A stretch of DNA of 64,000 nt from Candidatus Geothrix odensensis (lineage in GTDB: Bacteria; Acidobacteriota; Holophagae; Holophagales; Holophagaceae): assembly GCA_016714685.1 (NCBI GenBank), contig JADKCH010000001.1, positions 62,001-126,000 on the forward strand, written 5' to 3'. A model generated the notes under the pieces. It did no database searches. It saw only the letters and a program-made list of their open reading frames with translations, and was not told the origin of the DNA. Made by a program: the position numbers and the translations under genes. Within the stretch, counting starts at the first letter, position 1. The number at the start of each line of letters is the position of its first letter. Below are positions 53,171 through 62,908 of the stretch, one piece after another.

Positions 53171-54742
53171 TCAAGTCCAGGGTCGCGCTTCGATGCGCAG
53201 GGTGCCCTTCAGGCCGGGATTGGTCTTCTGGTCGATGACGATGTCGAAGGCGATGCCGCCATCCAGCTGCCGGGTGATGGCATCCTTGCCGGGCTTGCCG
53301 GGGTTGTCGCCCTGGAAGCCGTACTTGATGCGCCAGCCCCCCAGCGCCGCGGCATCGGGGAAGGCTTCCACCAGCACCAGCTCACGCAGCACGTAACCAC
53401 CCTCGTAGTGGCGCTTCATGAACAGCAGGCCATCCACCTCGTAGTCCGGCACAAGCACCTTGAGATCGAAGGCGAAGCTCACGGATCCTGAAGCCTTCAC
53501 GCTCTTGGAGGGGTCGAGGAACACCGAGAACAGGTGGGGGCTCTGGCTGCGGTCCGGCAGCCGCTGGGTGCCGGGATCGCCGGGGAACAGGTCCTCGTAG
53601 GTGCGGAAGATCGCGGAGTGCTCCCGCACTTCGCGGCGAGTCATCTGCCACTGGCAGCCCCGCAGGCTGGCCGCCACCTCGAACTGGTACGAGGCGTGGA
53701 CCGGCTTCCCGGCCTTGAGTTCCTTCTGCACCTCGGCGGGGAGCGTAATGTCGTCGATGTCGAGGATGCCGTCCACCCGCAGAGCCCCGAAGAGGAAGCG
53801 CGTGAGGTTCTGGTAGCCCTCCTCGGAGTTCACCACGCCATAGGGACCCGAGTGGCTGCGGTGGACGAAGGCTCGCGGGGAGCTGACCTCGCGGCCATCG
53901 GCGCCCCGGCCGTGGGTGGTGGCGTTCTCGAGGCGCACCAGCCCATCGCTGGCTTCTCCGGCGGCCCAGGCTGAGAAACCTCCGGCGGCGGCGTAGTCGC
54001 GGGGGTTGGTGCCCACCAGGTTGAAGATCCGCTCCGGCGGGAAGTTCGTCACCACGGAGACGTCGTCCCCCTCGGGCACGGCCAGGTAGCCCGCCATGCG
54101 CTCGCGGTTGAAGTTGTTGATGTCGCCGAAGGACAGCCAGCCCGGCACGTTGCGCACGATGCGCATGTCGATGCCGTTGTGCGGCGTCGCGTAGGTGTAC
54201 AGCTTGTCCACGGCGGCCCGGGCCTGGGCCGAGCCCAGCTGGGGGTTCTGCAGGAAGGCGCGGCAGATGAGGCCGCCCATGGAGTGGGCCACCAGGTACA
54301 CGCGGAAGTCCTCCGGCGCGATGCCGAGCTTCGGATTGGCGCAGACCTTGTCGCGCAGCCGCAGGATCAGGGCGTCCAGGCCCTTGGCGAAGCGCTCGAT
54401 GGGGGGCGTCTCGCCGGTGCCGAAGTCCTTGCTGGCCTCATCGTAGTAGCGGTAGATGATGACGCTGCGGTAGGGCACCACGCTGTCCGGGCGGTCCACG
54501 GCCACCAGGTCCTCGCCGTCCACGAACACGTCGTTGTAGCCGTGGTCGCTCATGAGTCGCACCAGGGGCGACTCGAAGTAGAAGCGCTTCACGTCCCCGG
54601 TCCAGGCCATGCGGGCCTTGGTGGAGCCGATGTTGAAGCCCATGTAGGGATCGGCGACGGTGTCCTCGATCTCGCCCTGGGTGGCGGCGAAGCCGCGCAC
54701 GTAGATGATGGGGTGGTAGGGGTGCTGGGGATTGGTCGGCAT
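53171..54742 (-). CDS. Alpha/beta-hydrolase, lipase-like with C-terminal beta domain
   Basis: A 523-residue protein. The N-terminal hydrolase has HPIIYVRGFAATQGEIED and the nucleophile elbow LVAHSMGGLICRAFLQ, like PGAP1 or LipA-type lipases; HRSHSGPYG is a likely catalytic His region at about 310. The last 200 residues (from DITLPAEVQKEL) look like a separate beta-rich domain. No signal peptide is evident. Start at 54742 rather than 54781, because GGGAG precedes it and the upstream residues overlap the next gene's end. Confidence 0.8.
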   Translation of the reverse strand: MPTNPQHPYHPIIYVRGFAATQGEIEDTVADPYMGFNIGSTKARMAWTGDVKRFYFESPLVRLMSDHGYNDVFVDGEDLVAVDRPDSVVPYRSVIIYRYYDEASKDFGTGETPPIERFAKGLDALILRLRDKVCANPKLGIAPEDFRVYLVAHSMGGLICRAFLQNPQLGSAQARAAVDKLYTYATPHNGIDMRIVRNVPGWLSFGDINNFNRERMAGYLAVPEGDDVSVVTNFPPERIFNLVGTNPRDYAAAGGFSAWAAGEASDGLVRLENATTHGRGADGREVSSPRAFVHRSHSGPYGVVNSEEGYQNLTRFLFGALRVDGILDIDDITLPAEVQKELKAGKPVHASYQFEVAASLRGCQWQMTRREVREHSAIFRTYEDLFPGDPGTQRLPDRSQSPHLFSVFLDPSKSVKASGSVSFAFDLKVLVPDYEVDGLLFMKRHYEGGYVLRELVLVEAFPDAAALGGWRIKYGFQGDNPGKPGKDAITRQLDGGIAFDIVIDQKTNPGLKGTLRIEARPWT

Positions 54743-54777
54743 GGCGCATCTCCCGCGGGTGGACCGGCTGGATCCAT

Positions 54778-55290
54778 TCAACCCACTTTGTACACCAATT
54801 GTAAGATTCCGTTTGAAAGCGCCAGCTGGCTCGTAAGCTGCAAGGAGTGGCTGCGGCCCTCCGGGATCAGCCGGATGCCGCCCCCCAGCAGGATGGGGAT
54901 GACCGCGACCTCCACCCGGTCCACCAGGCCCTGGTCCAGCAGGTCGCGGAAGAGGCTCGCGCCGCCGAACAGCCAGAGATCCTTGCCGGGGCCCGCCTTC
55001 AGGGCGCGGAGGCGCTCCGCCAGACCCGTCCCCACCACCTCGACGCCCGGGATGGCCGAGGGCGGCAGGGTGCGGGAGGCCACCAGGATGGACCGGCCCC
55101 GGGTGGGATCCTGCTCGCCCTGCGCCTGCACCACCTCGAAGGTCCTGCGACCCATGACGAAGTGGTCGAACTCGGCGAAGAGCGCTTCGAAGTCCACGCC
55201 CGGGTCGGCGGGGAGCCAGTCGTACGAGCCGTCGGCCCGGGCGATGAAGCCGTCCAGGCTCATGGCGACGTTGTATCGAAGCAAAGGCAT
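54778..55290 (-). CDS. Dihydrofolate reductase / RibD C-terminal-family protein
   Basis: A 170-residue protein: LLRYNVAMSLDGFIARADGS, FDHFVMGRRTFEVV, LWLFGGASLFRDLLDQGLVD and VIPILLGGGIRLIP. These are hallmarks of the RibD-C/YyaP-type reductases, related to DHFR. The substrate is unknown. Start at 55290 is supported by GGGAG; Met at 55311 lacks one. Confidence 0.87.
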   Translation of the reverse strand: MPLLRYNVAMSLDGFIARADGSYDWLPADPGVDFEALFAEFDHFVMGRRTFEVVQAQGEQDPTRGRSILVASRTLPPSAIPGVEVVGTGLAERLRALKAGPGKDLWLFGGASLFRDLLDQGLVDRVEVAVIPILLGGGIRLIPEGRSHSLQLTSQLALSNGILQLVYKVG

Positions 55291-55377
55291 CCAGGCTCCC
55301 TGGGTGGTCAAGGTGAGGCGTCCCGGCCCTCGGCTGTCGTCAGCCGAAGAGCAACAGGGCCGCCTCCTCCGTCGGGG

Positions 55378-55755
55378 CTACTGCATGGAGTGCAGGCCGA
55401 TCATGTTCCCTTCTGTGTCGACCAGCAGGGAGATGAAGCCGAACTCGCCGATGGCCATTTTGGGCCGGTGCACCTGTCCGCCGGCTGGAACCACGCGGGC
55501 CTCCTCCACGGCGCAGTCCTCGCAGTGGAAGTAGACCAGGGTGCCCGAGCCGCCGGAGGGCGCGCCCGCCACCTTCACGAGGGCACCGGAGCTGCCGTAG
55601 CGCTCCATGTCGGAAGGGAAGGCCCACATCTCCAGCTCGTCCAGCGGGGCGCTCAGCTGCTGGAGGGGCACCTGGAACACGGCCCCGTAGAAGGCCCTGG
55701 CCCGGGCCATGTCCTGGACGTAGATCTCGAACCACGCGACGGGATTCCCATGCAT
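55378..55755 (-). CDS. VOC-family (glyoxalase/dioxygenase fold) protein
   Basis: A 125-residue protein with the paired beta-alpha-beta modules: VAWFEIYVQDMARARAFYGAVF first, and GFISLLVDTEGNMIGLHSM last. Similar to small uncharacterised YdeN/PhnB-like VOC proteins. One of two VOC genes within 2 kb (see 57254). Confidence 0.85.
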   Translation of the reverse strand: MHGNPVAWFEIYVQDMARARAFYGAVFQVPLQQLSAPLDELEMWAFPSDMERYGSSGALVKVAGAPSGGSGTLVYFHCEDCAVEEARVVPAGGQVHRPKMAIGEFGFISLLVDTEGNMIGLHSMQ

Positions 55756-55773
55756 GTCTACCTCCAGAGAAGG

Positions 55774-56256
55774 CTAGGGTCGGAAGGGCGCCGGCAGCAG
55801 GACCGGATTGACCGAGGTGCGCCTTGCCAGGCGGCGGTGCTTCAGGTCGTATTTGCAGAGCCAGGTGATCTCCTCGGCCCTGGTCCTGGCGGGAGTGAGG
55901 AGCCGGGCAAAGAGGTAGCGGCCGCCCGCATCGATCCGCAGGTCCTCCGGCCGCTCCTGGGCGGTCAGGAGGAGGCCCGAGGCGACGCCGTCGATGTCGA
56001 GGCCCGGGGGTCGCTGGCTGGCCGCCACGCGGACGAAGCCTCCCTGCGCCAGCGCCACCCGCTCGTCCCAGGTCAGGGTGGAGCCCTGAGGATCTGGGAA
56101 GACCTGCATCCGCAGGGGCGTGGCCTCCAAGTAGGCCTGGGTCAGCAGCTGATCGGCGATCTTGCCGTAGCCCACATAGGCCCCCAGCGCCGTGAAGGTC
56201 AGGACGAACAGCGTGAAGCTGACGAGGTAGGTCATGGGCTTGAAGGTGAAGCGCAT
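55774..56256 (-). CDS. Hypothetical membrane-anchored protein
   Basis: A 160-residue protein with one N-terminal membrane segment (about 9-30, YLVSFTLFVLTFTALGAYVG) and a soluble domain of mixed beta character (LRIDAGGRYLFARLLTPART). No family recognised. The domain lies outside the cytoplasm if the positive-inside rule holds (MRFTFK at the N-terminus). Confidence 0.65.
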   Translation of the reverse strand: MRFTFKPMTYLVSFTLFVLTFTALGAYVGYGKIADQLLTQAYLEATPLRMQVFPDPQGSTLTWDERVALAQGGFVRVAASQRPPGLDIDGVASGLLLTAQERPEDLRIDAGGRYLFARLLTPARTRAEEITWLCKYDLKHRRLARRTSVNPVLLPAPFRP

Positions 56257-56322
56257 CCTGGAAAGACCTTTCGAGCGGCCGTGGACGGGTGGCGTCGGCC
56301 GGATGGGGGCGGTGGGTTGGTG

Positions 56323-56601
56323 TCAGCGGATGGCGTACCAGGGCAGGGCGCTGGTGCCATCCGGATTGCCGGCGTCCGGGTACAGCCGGCCACCCTGGAT
56401 CCGGAACCAGGGCGTGGTGCCGATTCCGTTCGGATGCCCCTCGTCGGGGTACACCTTGTCGCCACGGATCGAGAACCAGGGCGCAGTTCCCACGCCCTCG
56501 GGGTGGCCCACGTCGGGATACAGCTTGCCGTCTCGCAGGGAGAAGAAGGCGGAGGGACTCACCCCGTAGGGGTGCCCCGCGTCAGGGAACAACCGCTCCA
56601 T
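56323..56601 (-). CDS. Small protein made of four tandem 23-residue repeats
   Basis: A 92-residue protein with essentially nothing outside the repeats. The repeat core is (L/V)(F/Y)PDxGHPxGxxxxxPWFxIRxxx, starting at about residues 4, 27, 50 and 73. Copies 2 and 3 are closest (KLYPDVGHPEGVG and KVYPDEGHPNGIG); copies 1 and 4 are more diverged at their ends. Each unit looks like two short beta strands, so a four-bladed or four-fold symmetric fold is plausible (inference). No signal peptide. Not a family that I recognise. Confidence 0.72.
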   Translation of the reverse strand: MERLFPDAGHPYGVSPSAFFSLRDGKLYPDVGHPEGVGTAPWFSIRGDKVYPDEGHPNGIGTTPWFRIQGGRLYPDAGNPDGTSALPWYAIR

Positions 56602-56682
56602 GTCGAACCTCCAGAGGTGATTTCAGGAAGCAGTGTACGGGATCGGCCGCCCCAGGGGCGGAGGAAGGAGCGGGGCACCCGC

Positions 56683-57129
56683 TCAGCCTGGGATCTCGGC
56701 CTCGACCAGCTGCGCCAACAGGAGCAGGGACTCCTGCCAACCCAGGTAACAGGCCTCGGGGGGGATCACGGCGGGGATGCCCTCCTGCACGATGTCCACC
56801 TCCGTGCCGCAGGACACGGGCCGAAGCGAGATGGTGGTCCGCATCTCTCCGGGCAGGTTGGGATCGTCGAAGGTGTCTGTGTGGCGGATGCGCTCGTTCG
56901 GGACCAGCTCCAGGTATCTGCCGCCGAAGGCATGGCTCTGCCCGTTGGAAAAATTGGTGAACGACATCCGGTAGGTGCCGCCCACCCGGGCATCGACATG
57001 CTCGACCCTGCCCGTGAAGCCGTGGGGCGGCAGCCACTTGGCCATGGCATCGGCGTCGAGGAAGGCACGGTAGATCCGCTCGGGCGTGGCGCGGAGCACG
57101 CGATGCAGCCGGATGGTGTTCGTGGACAT
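56683..57129 (-). CDS. SRPBCC / AHSA1-like START-fold protein
   Basis: A 148-residue protein: IRLHRVLRATPERIYRAFLD, MAKWLPPHGFTGRVEHVDAR, GTYRMSFTNFSNG and the C-terminal helix LGWQESLLLLAQLVEAEI. This is the activator-of-Hsp90-like bacterial family that binds small hydrophobic ligands. It adjoins a VOC gene, a frequent pairing in bacterial accessory clusters. Confidence 0.87.
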   Translation of the reverse strand: MSTNTIRLHRVLRATPERIYRAFLDADAMAKWLPPHGFTGRVEHVDARVGGTYRMSFTNFSNGQSHAFGGRYLELVPNERIRHTDTFDDPNLPGEMRTTISLRPVSCGTEVDIVQEGIPAVIPPEACYLGWQESLLLLAQLVEAEIPG

Positions 57130-57253
57130 GGCAAGACCCCTCGTATTGGATCGGCCGGAGCGGAACTACCTTCCCGGGCGATCAGGTTCGGGCGCGGCGC
57201 CCGATGGCAAGAAGGTAGTCGCCGCGGGTCGGGACGCCAGGGGCAGAGGGGGC

Positions 57254-57631
57254 TCAGGGCAGGGGCGCAGCGGGTGGCTGCCACAGCTCGACGCGGTTCC
57301 CTTCGGGATCCATGACCCAGCCGAACGCGCCGAACTCGGAGGCCTCCACCTTCGGGTCCACGTCGCAGCCTTCCGCGCGGAGCGCCGCCAGCACCGCGTG
57401 CAGATCCTCCACCATGTAATTCACCATGAAGGCAGCCCGGCTCGGGGCGAAATACTCCGAGGTATCCGGAAAGATGCTCCAGACGGTCACCCCATCGGGT
57501 TTGTTCCACGGGAAAGCCGTTCCACCCCAGTCCTGCACGTCGATGCCCAGGTGCCGCTGGTACCAGGCCCGGAGGGCTTCCGGATCCCTGGCCTTGATGA
57601 AGACGCCGCCAATGCCGACGACTCGTTTCAT
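57254..57631 (-). CDS. VOC-family (glyoxalase fold) protein
   Basis: A 125-residue protein: VVGIGGVFIKARDPEALRAWY with W-Y-x-x-x-LGI following, and GAFGWVMDPEGNRVELWQPP at the end, the classic last strand of glyoxalase I-like proteins with the metal Glu in VELW. The substrate is unknown. Confidence 0.88.
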   Translation of the reverse strand: MKRVVGIGGVFIKARDPEALRAWYQRHLGIDVQDWGGTAFPWNKPDGVTVWSIFPDTSEYFAPSRAAFMVNYMVEDLHAVLAALRAEGCDVDPKVEASEFGAFGWVMDPEGNRVELWQPPAAPLP

Positions 57632-57723
57632 GGCTGGCTCCTTGGTTGGAATGACGCCTGATGACGATACAACAGGTGCTGGCCAGAGGCGGGGAGGAAG
57701 CGAGAAGCGGAGGGCACAAGGAC

Positions 57724-58390
57724 CTATCTGCAGGCGGCTTCCGGCTCCGCCATCAGCAGCCGGTTCTTCGGAGTGATGTCACCGGGAATCCGCTGGGTGA
57801 ACACCTGGTACCCCTGGGCGCGCAACTTGGCCACGCGGGCCGCGTCCATGGCCAGGGGGCCATCCAGCCAACCCTCCAGGTCGCCGAGGTCGCCCTGCCC
57901 GAGGTCATGGCAGCAGGGCAGGACGGCCACCGAGGCCCCGGCTTCGACAGCGCGCCAGGATCAGGTCCGTCAGCCCACCACAGGCGTGGGCCGAGACGAC
58001 CAGATCCCCCCGCTGGAGAGGCACCGTCCTGAGGTCCGCCTCGAGGTGGCCGACCCGCCCCCTCAGGCGGGGCCACTCGACGCAGAGCGAGGCCTGCAGA
58101 AGCGCGGCGCTTTTCGGAAGCTGCCGGTCCACGGCCAGGGCCTCGGGCGAGCTGTCGTCCAGCAGCAGGAGGATCTGCGCCAGCAGGCCGTGGCCGCAGG
58201 CCAGGTCGATGACCCGCCCACCGCGGAATCGGCGCCGCACCCTCCGGGCCACCTCCCACGCCTCGTAGAGCTCCTTGCGCGGCAGGCAGCCGGCCCGGCA
58301 GACGGCCCGGGCGATGGCGTCAAAGAGCGTGGTTCCCGCGAACTGTGGGAGGGCGTGTTCGGTGAGCCGATTGCGTGAGGAGCGGTCCAT
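57724..58390 (-). pseudogene. SAM-dependent methyltransferase (Methyltransf_32-like), frameshifted
   Basis: Two frames together give one methyltransferase of about 222 residues. Frame one (58390 to about 57952) has LPRKELYEAWEVARRVRRR, SAM loop VIDLACGHGLLAQI and VVSAHACGGLTDLIL. Frame two continues with VEAGASVAVLPCCHDLGQGD and IPGDITPKNRLLM. SAHACG and PCCHDL are paired motifs of the family. The break falls in the GCGCGC run at about 57950-57955, where one base too many or two too few has changed the frame. True decay and a sequencing slip are both possible. Confidence 0.75.
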
Positions 58391-58468
58391 GGCGACAGCA
58401 GATCCTTGTGAGCGTGAGGCGTGGTGGACGCCTGGTCGCCAAGTGCCGAATCTTGACCAGGACTGCGG

Positions 58469-59761
58469 CTAGCCCCACACCCGCTTTCCGGCGACCCAGG
58501 TGCCGAGGATCTGACCGGGCAGGTTCCAGCCCTTGAAGGGGGTGTTGAAGGATTTGGACTGGATGAAGGCACGGTCGACCTGGACCTTCGCGGCCGGGTC
58601 GAAGAGGACGAAGTCGGCCGGAGCGCCGGGCTTCAGGCTGCCGAGTCCCTGCTTGTCCAGGTGGAAGACCTTGGCGGGCTCCCAGGCCAGCAGGCTGATG
58701 GCCTTGGCCAGGCTGATGACCTTGCGGTTCACCAGCAGCTCCAGGGTAAGGGGCAGGGCGGTCTCCAGGCCGATGACGCCGAAGGCGGCGATGGGCAGCT
58801 CCACTTCCTTGTCATCCCAGCCGTGGGGCGCGTGGTCCGTGGCGATGGCGTCCACGGTGCCATCGGCGATGGCTTCCAGCAGGGCCTGGATGTCGGCCTC
58901 GGTGCGCAGGGGGGGATTCATCTTGAAATCGCTGTCGAACTTCATCAGCTCCTTGTCCGACAGGGCGAAGTGGTGGGGCGTGACCTCGCAGGTGACGGCA
59001 AGACCTCGGGCCTTGGCCTCGCGCACCATGCGCATGGAGCCCGCGGTGCTGAGGTGGGCCAGGTGCAGGTGGCCGCCCGTGTGCTCCGCCAGGACGATGT
59101 CCCGGGCCACCATGGCTTCCTCCGCCGCGGCCGGGATGCCCAGGCACCCCAGCGACGCGCTCACGGCGCCCTCGTGCATGTAGCCCTTCCCGGCCAGGTC
59201 CTTGTCCTCCTCGTGGGCCACCACGGGGACCTCGAGCCACCGCGTGTACTCGAGCGCTCGCCGCATGAGGGACGCGTTGCCGATGGGCAGGCCATCATCC
59301 GAGAAGGCCACGCAGCCCGCGGCTTTCAGCGTGCCCATGTCCGCCAGCTCTTCGCCTTTCATCTCGCGGCTCACGGTGCCGATGGGGAAGTAGCGGCAGA
59401 GGTCGGCCTTGGCGGCCCGGGTGAGCATCAGCTCCGTGATGGCCACGCTGTCGTTCACCGGCTTGGTGTTGGCCATGGCGCAGACCGAGGTGAAGCCACC
59501 TGCCACCGCCGCCCGGCTGCCGGTCTCGATGCTCTCCTTGCGCGTCTGGCCCGGCTCGCGGAAGTGCACGTGCAGGTCCACGAAACCCGGGCACAGCACG
59601 GCGCCGCCACCATCTAGCACCTCCACGCCATCCCGGTTGGGGATAGCCGCGACATCCGTGGCGATGGCCTCCACCTTCCCGTCCACCACCAGCAACACGC
59701 CGGGACCGTCCAGGTTCTGAGCCGGATCGACCAGGTGGACATTCTTCACGAGGAGGGACAT
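58469..59761 (-). CDS. pyrC: Dihydroorotase, class I
   Basis: A 430-residue amidohydrolase of pyrimidine synthesis, closing carbamoyl-aspartate to dihydroorotate. Metal ligands: GFVDLHVHFREPG, the second-shell SDDGLPIGNASLM, HEEDKDLA, LHLAHLST and the catalytic Asp in ATDHAPHGWDDKE. ANTKPVNDS is characteristic of class I/PyrC of Gram-positive type. Complete; 145 bases lie between it and guaB. Confidence 0.95.
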   Translation of the reverse strand: MSLLVKNVHLVDPAQNLDGPGVLLVVDGKVEAIATDVAAIPNRDGVEVLDGGGAVLCPGFVDLHVHFREPGQTRKESIETGSRAAVAGGFTSVCAMANTKPVNDSVAITELMLTRAAKADLCRYFPIGTVSREMKGEELADMGTLKAAGCVAFSDDGLPIGNASLMRRALEYTRWLEVPVVAHEEDKDLAGKGYMHEGAVSASLGCLGIPAAAEEAMVARDIVLAEHTGGHLHLAHLSTAGSMRMVREAKARGLAVTCEVTPHHFALSDKELMKFDSDFKMNPPLRTEADIQALLEAIADGTVDAIATDHAPHGWDDKEVELPIAAFGVIGLETALPLTLELLVNRKVISLAKAISLLAWEPAKVFHLDKQGLGSLKPGAPADFVLFDPAAKVQVDRAFIQSKSFNTPFKGWNLPGQILGTWVAGKRVWG

Positions 59762-59794
59762 GAGGGCTCCGGGGATGACTTCAAGTCTAACGAA

Positions 59795-59815
59795 AGTCTG
59801 GAGTCTGGAGTCTGG
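59795..59815. repeat. Three tandem copies of AGTCTGG
   Basis: A perfect 7-base triplet at 59795-59801, 59802-59808 and 59809-59815 in the gap upstream of pyrC. Too short to class; a slippage-prone microrepeat, possibly within the pyrC leader. Confidence 0.7.
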
Positions 59816-59863
59816 AGGTACTGATTCCTGAAGCGTCGCTTTGCGCCGCGATTCCTTTTCTAA

Positions 59864-59886
59864 CTCGCAGGCTGCAGGCCTGCGAG
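59864..59886. terminator. Hairpin downstream of guaB
   Basis: CTCGCAGGC (59864-59872) and GCCTGCGAG (59878-59886) form a 9-bp stem with a 5-base loop, beginning 21 bases beyond the guaB stop. No T run follows on the transcribed strand, so a terminator role is only likely. Confidence 0.45.
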
Positions 59887-59906
59887 CCCCCCGGACTCCG
59901 AACTGA

Positions 59907-61367
<1,461 letters not shown>

Positions 61368-61419
61368 GGGGCTTCCAGGATCCGGACCCGCGGCCTGCGG
61401 GACCTTGCAGCCCATGGTC

Positions 61420-62364
61420 TCACGGCCTCGGGGCCGCTTCCACCCTCAGGGGATGCCCGCAGCGCAAACCATCCGCCTGGGGACCCTGCCAGGGCCCCCA
61501 GGCGGCGCAGTCGGTCTGCGCCCGCTCGCAGCGCGGCTGGAACGGACAGCCGGCCGGGCGATCCTGAGGCGAGGGCAGGAAGCCGGCTTCACTGGAGGGC
61601 AGGCGGCGGGCGGCCGCCAGCAGCCGGGCCGTGTAGGGATGCCGGGGCGCCGTCAGCAGCCGGACCATGGGGCCGGCCTCCATGGCCGCGCCGCCATACA
61701 GCACCAGGAGGCGTTCGCAGACCTGCGAGGCCACGGCCAGGTCGTGGGTGATCCACAGGAAACCCAAGCCCCGCTCCCGCTGGAGCTCCCGCACCAGCGC
61801 CAGGAAGTCGCGCTGCACCAGGGGATCCAGGGCCGTGGTGGGCTCGTCCAGCACCAGCAGTTCCGGGTCGCAGGAAAGGGCCATGGCCAGGCAGAGCCGT
61901 TGGCGCTGCCCGCCGCTGAGCTGGTGGGGGAATCGGCCCAGGAAGGAGGCCTCGCCCGGCAGCCGCAGGCGCTCCAGCAGCGGGCCCAGCCGCTGCAGGG
62001 CCCCGGCCTGGGTCTCCTTCCGGTGGATGCCCGGCAGCAGGGCCAGGTGCTCTCCCAGGGTGAGCAGCGGGTTCAGGGCCCCCAGGGGGTCCTGGGGCAC
62101 CCAGGCCAGCCGGGCGCCACGAATGGCGTCCCGGGCCGGTCCCGGCTGGTCCAGGCGGCTCCCGAAGGCGCTCAGGGCTCCGCCGGCCTGGACCACGCCC
62201 GGCGGCAGCACGCCGAACAGGGCCCGGGCCAGCAGGCTCTTGCCGGAACCGCTCTCCCCGGCCAGGCCCAGGCGCTCCCCCGGGGCCAGGGAGAGGCTCA
62301 GGGGCCCCAGCAGGCGCACCCCATCCGCCCGCTGCAGGACCAGTTCCTCGACGACCAGGGACAT
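61420..62364 (-). CDS. Oligopeptide/dipeptide-type ABC transporter ATPase
   Basis: A 314-residue ATPase: Walker [12 protein letters not shown], signature [13 protein letters not shown], Walker [14 protein letters not shown]-loop WITHDLAVA. The C-terminus has the oligopeptide-transporter extension [18 protein letters not shown], a Cys-rich region that in some relatives binds an Fe-S cluster. No permease or binding protein genes are adjacent, and the gene following in the same direction is guaB; so its partners are elsewhere. Confidence 0.9.
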   Translation of the reverse strand: MSLVVEELVLQRADGVRLLGPLSLSLAPGERLGLAGESGSGKSLLARALFGVLPPGVVQAGGALSAFGSRLDQPGPARDAIRGARLAWVPQDPLGALNPLLTLGEHLALLPGIHRKETQAGALQRLGPLLERLRLPGEASFLGRFPHQLSGGQRQRLCLAMALSCDPELLVLDEPTTALDPLVQRDFLALVRELQRERGLGFLWITHDLAVASQVCERLLVLYGGAAMEAGPMVRLLTAPRHPYTARLLAAARRLPSSEAGFLPSPQDRPAGCPFQPRCERAQTDCAAWGPWQGPQADGLRCGHPLRVEAAPRP

Positions 62365-62513
62365 GCCCAGAGGATTGCATGGAAGTGACGGTTGTCAAAG
62401 GAGTTCCAAAGTCTCCGCAGATAGGCCTTGACGCCTTCCGGGGCGGTCCTACCCTTGGTCCACCCGATCACCCCGCGGAACCCGAACCGGTCCCGCCATG
62501 GCATGGAGGAGTC

Positions 62514-62747
62514 ATGGATTTCCTGCGCCCAGAACTTCAGGAGCGCCTGATGAAGGAACACTTTGAATTTCGCAAGCTCATGGAGGAACACAAGTCCGCG
62601 GACTCGCGGCTCGGTGATCTCCAGAAGAAGCCCAGCCTCTCCGCCAAGGAATCCCTGGAAGAGGTGGAGCTGAAGAAGATCAAGCTGCGGGCCAAGGAAC
62701 GCATCTACCACATCGTGCAGGAGGCCTCCAAGCGAGCCGACCAGTAG
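62514..62747 (+). CDS. DUF465 (YdcH-like) small coiled-coil protein
   Basis: A 77-residue helical protein; HFEFRKLMEEHKSADSRLG and LEEVELKKIKLRAKERIY match the DUF465/YdcH hairpin of two helices. Function unknown in the family. The ATG at 62514 has GGAGG just ahead; an in-frame ORF extends further upstream but without ribosome binding site. Confidence 0.85.
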   Translation: MDFLRPELQERLMKEHFEFRKLMEEHKSADSRLGDLQKKPSLSAKESLEEVELKKIKLRAKERIYHIVQEASKRADQ

Positions 62748-62765
62748 GCCTTCGCACACGCAGGA

Positions 62766-62793
62766 GAAGCCCCGGGAATCGGCCCGGGGCTTC
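62766..62793 (+). terminator. Rho-independent terminator of the DUF465 gene
   Basis: GAAGCCCCGGG (62766-62776) and CCCGGGGCTTC (62783-62793) form an 11-bp stem with loop AATCGG, followed by GTTTGT. It lies 18 bases past the stop codon. Confidence 0.88.
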
Positions 62794-62816
62794 GTTTGTA
62801 CCGCCAAGGAATGAAA

Positions 62817-62894
62817 CCGCGAAAAACGCGAAAACCCTTCGGGCGCTCGAAAACCTAAAGGTGCCCTTTTCGCGTCATTTCGCGCTTTTCGCGG
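62817..62894. repeat. Inverted repeat of CGCGAAA units
   Basis: Arms at 62817-62833 (CCGCGAAAAACGCGAAA) and 62878-62894 match as reverse complements in 16 of 17 bases; another TTTTCGCG is at 62867-62874. The block lies between the DUF465 terminator and the end of hutI and contains no gene. It resembles the element at 29171-29320 in design: short A-rich unit repeated at about 10 bases, then inverted. Confidence 0.75.
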
Positions 62895-62908
62895 TGGCAG
62901 TGCCTTTT

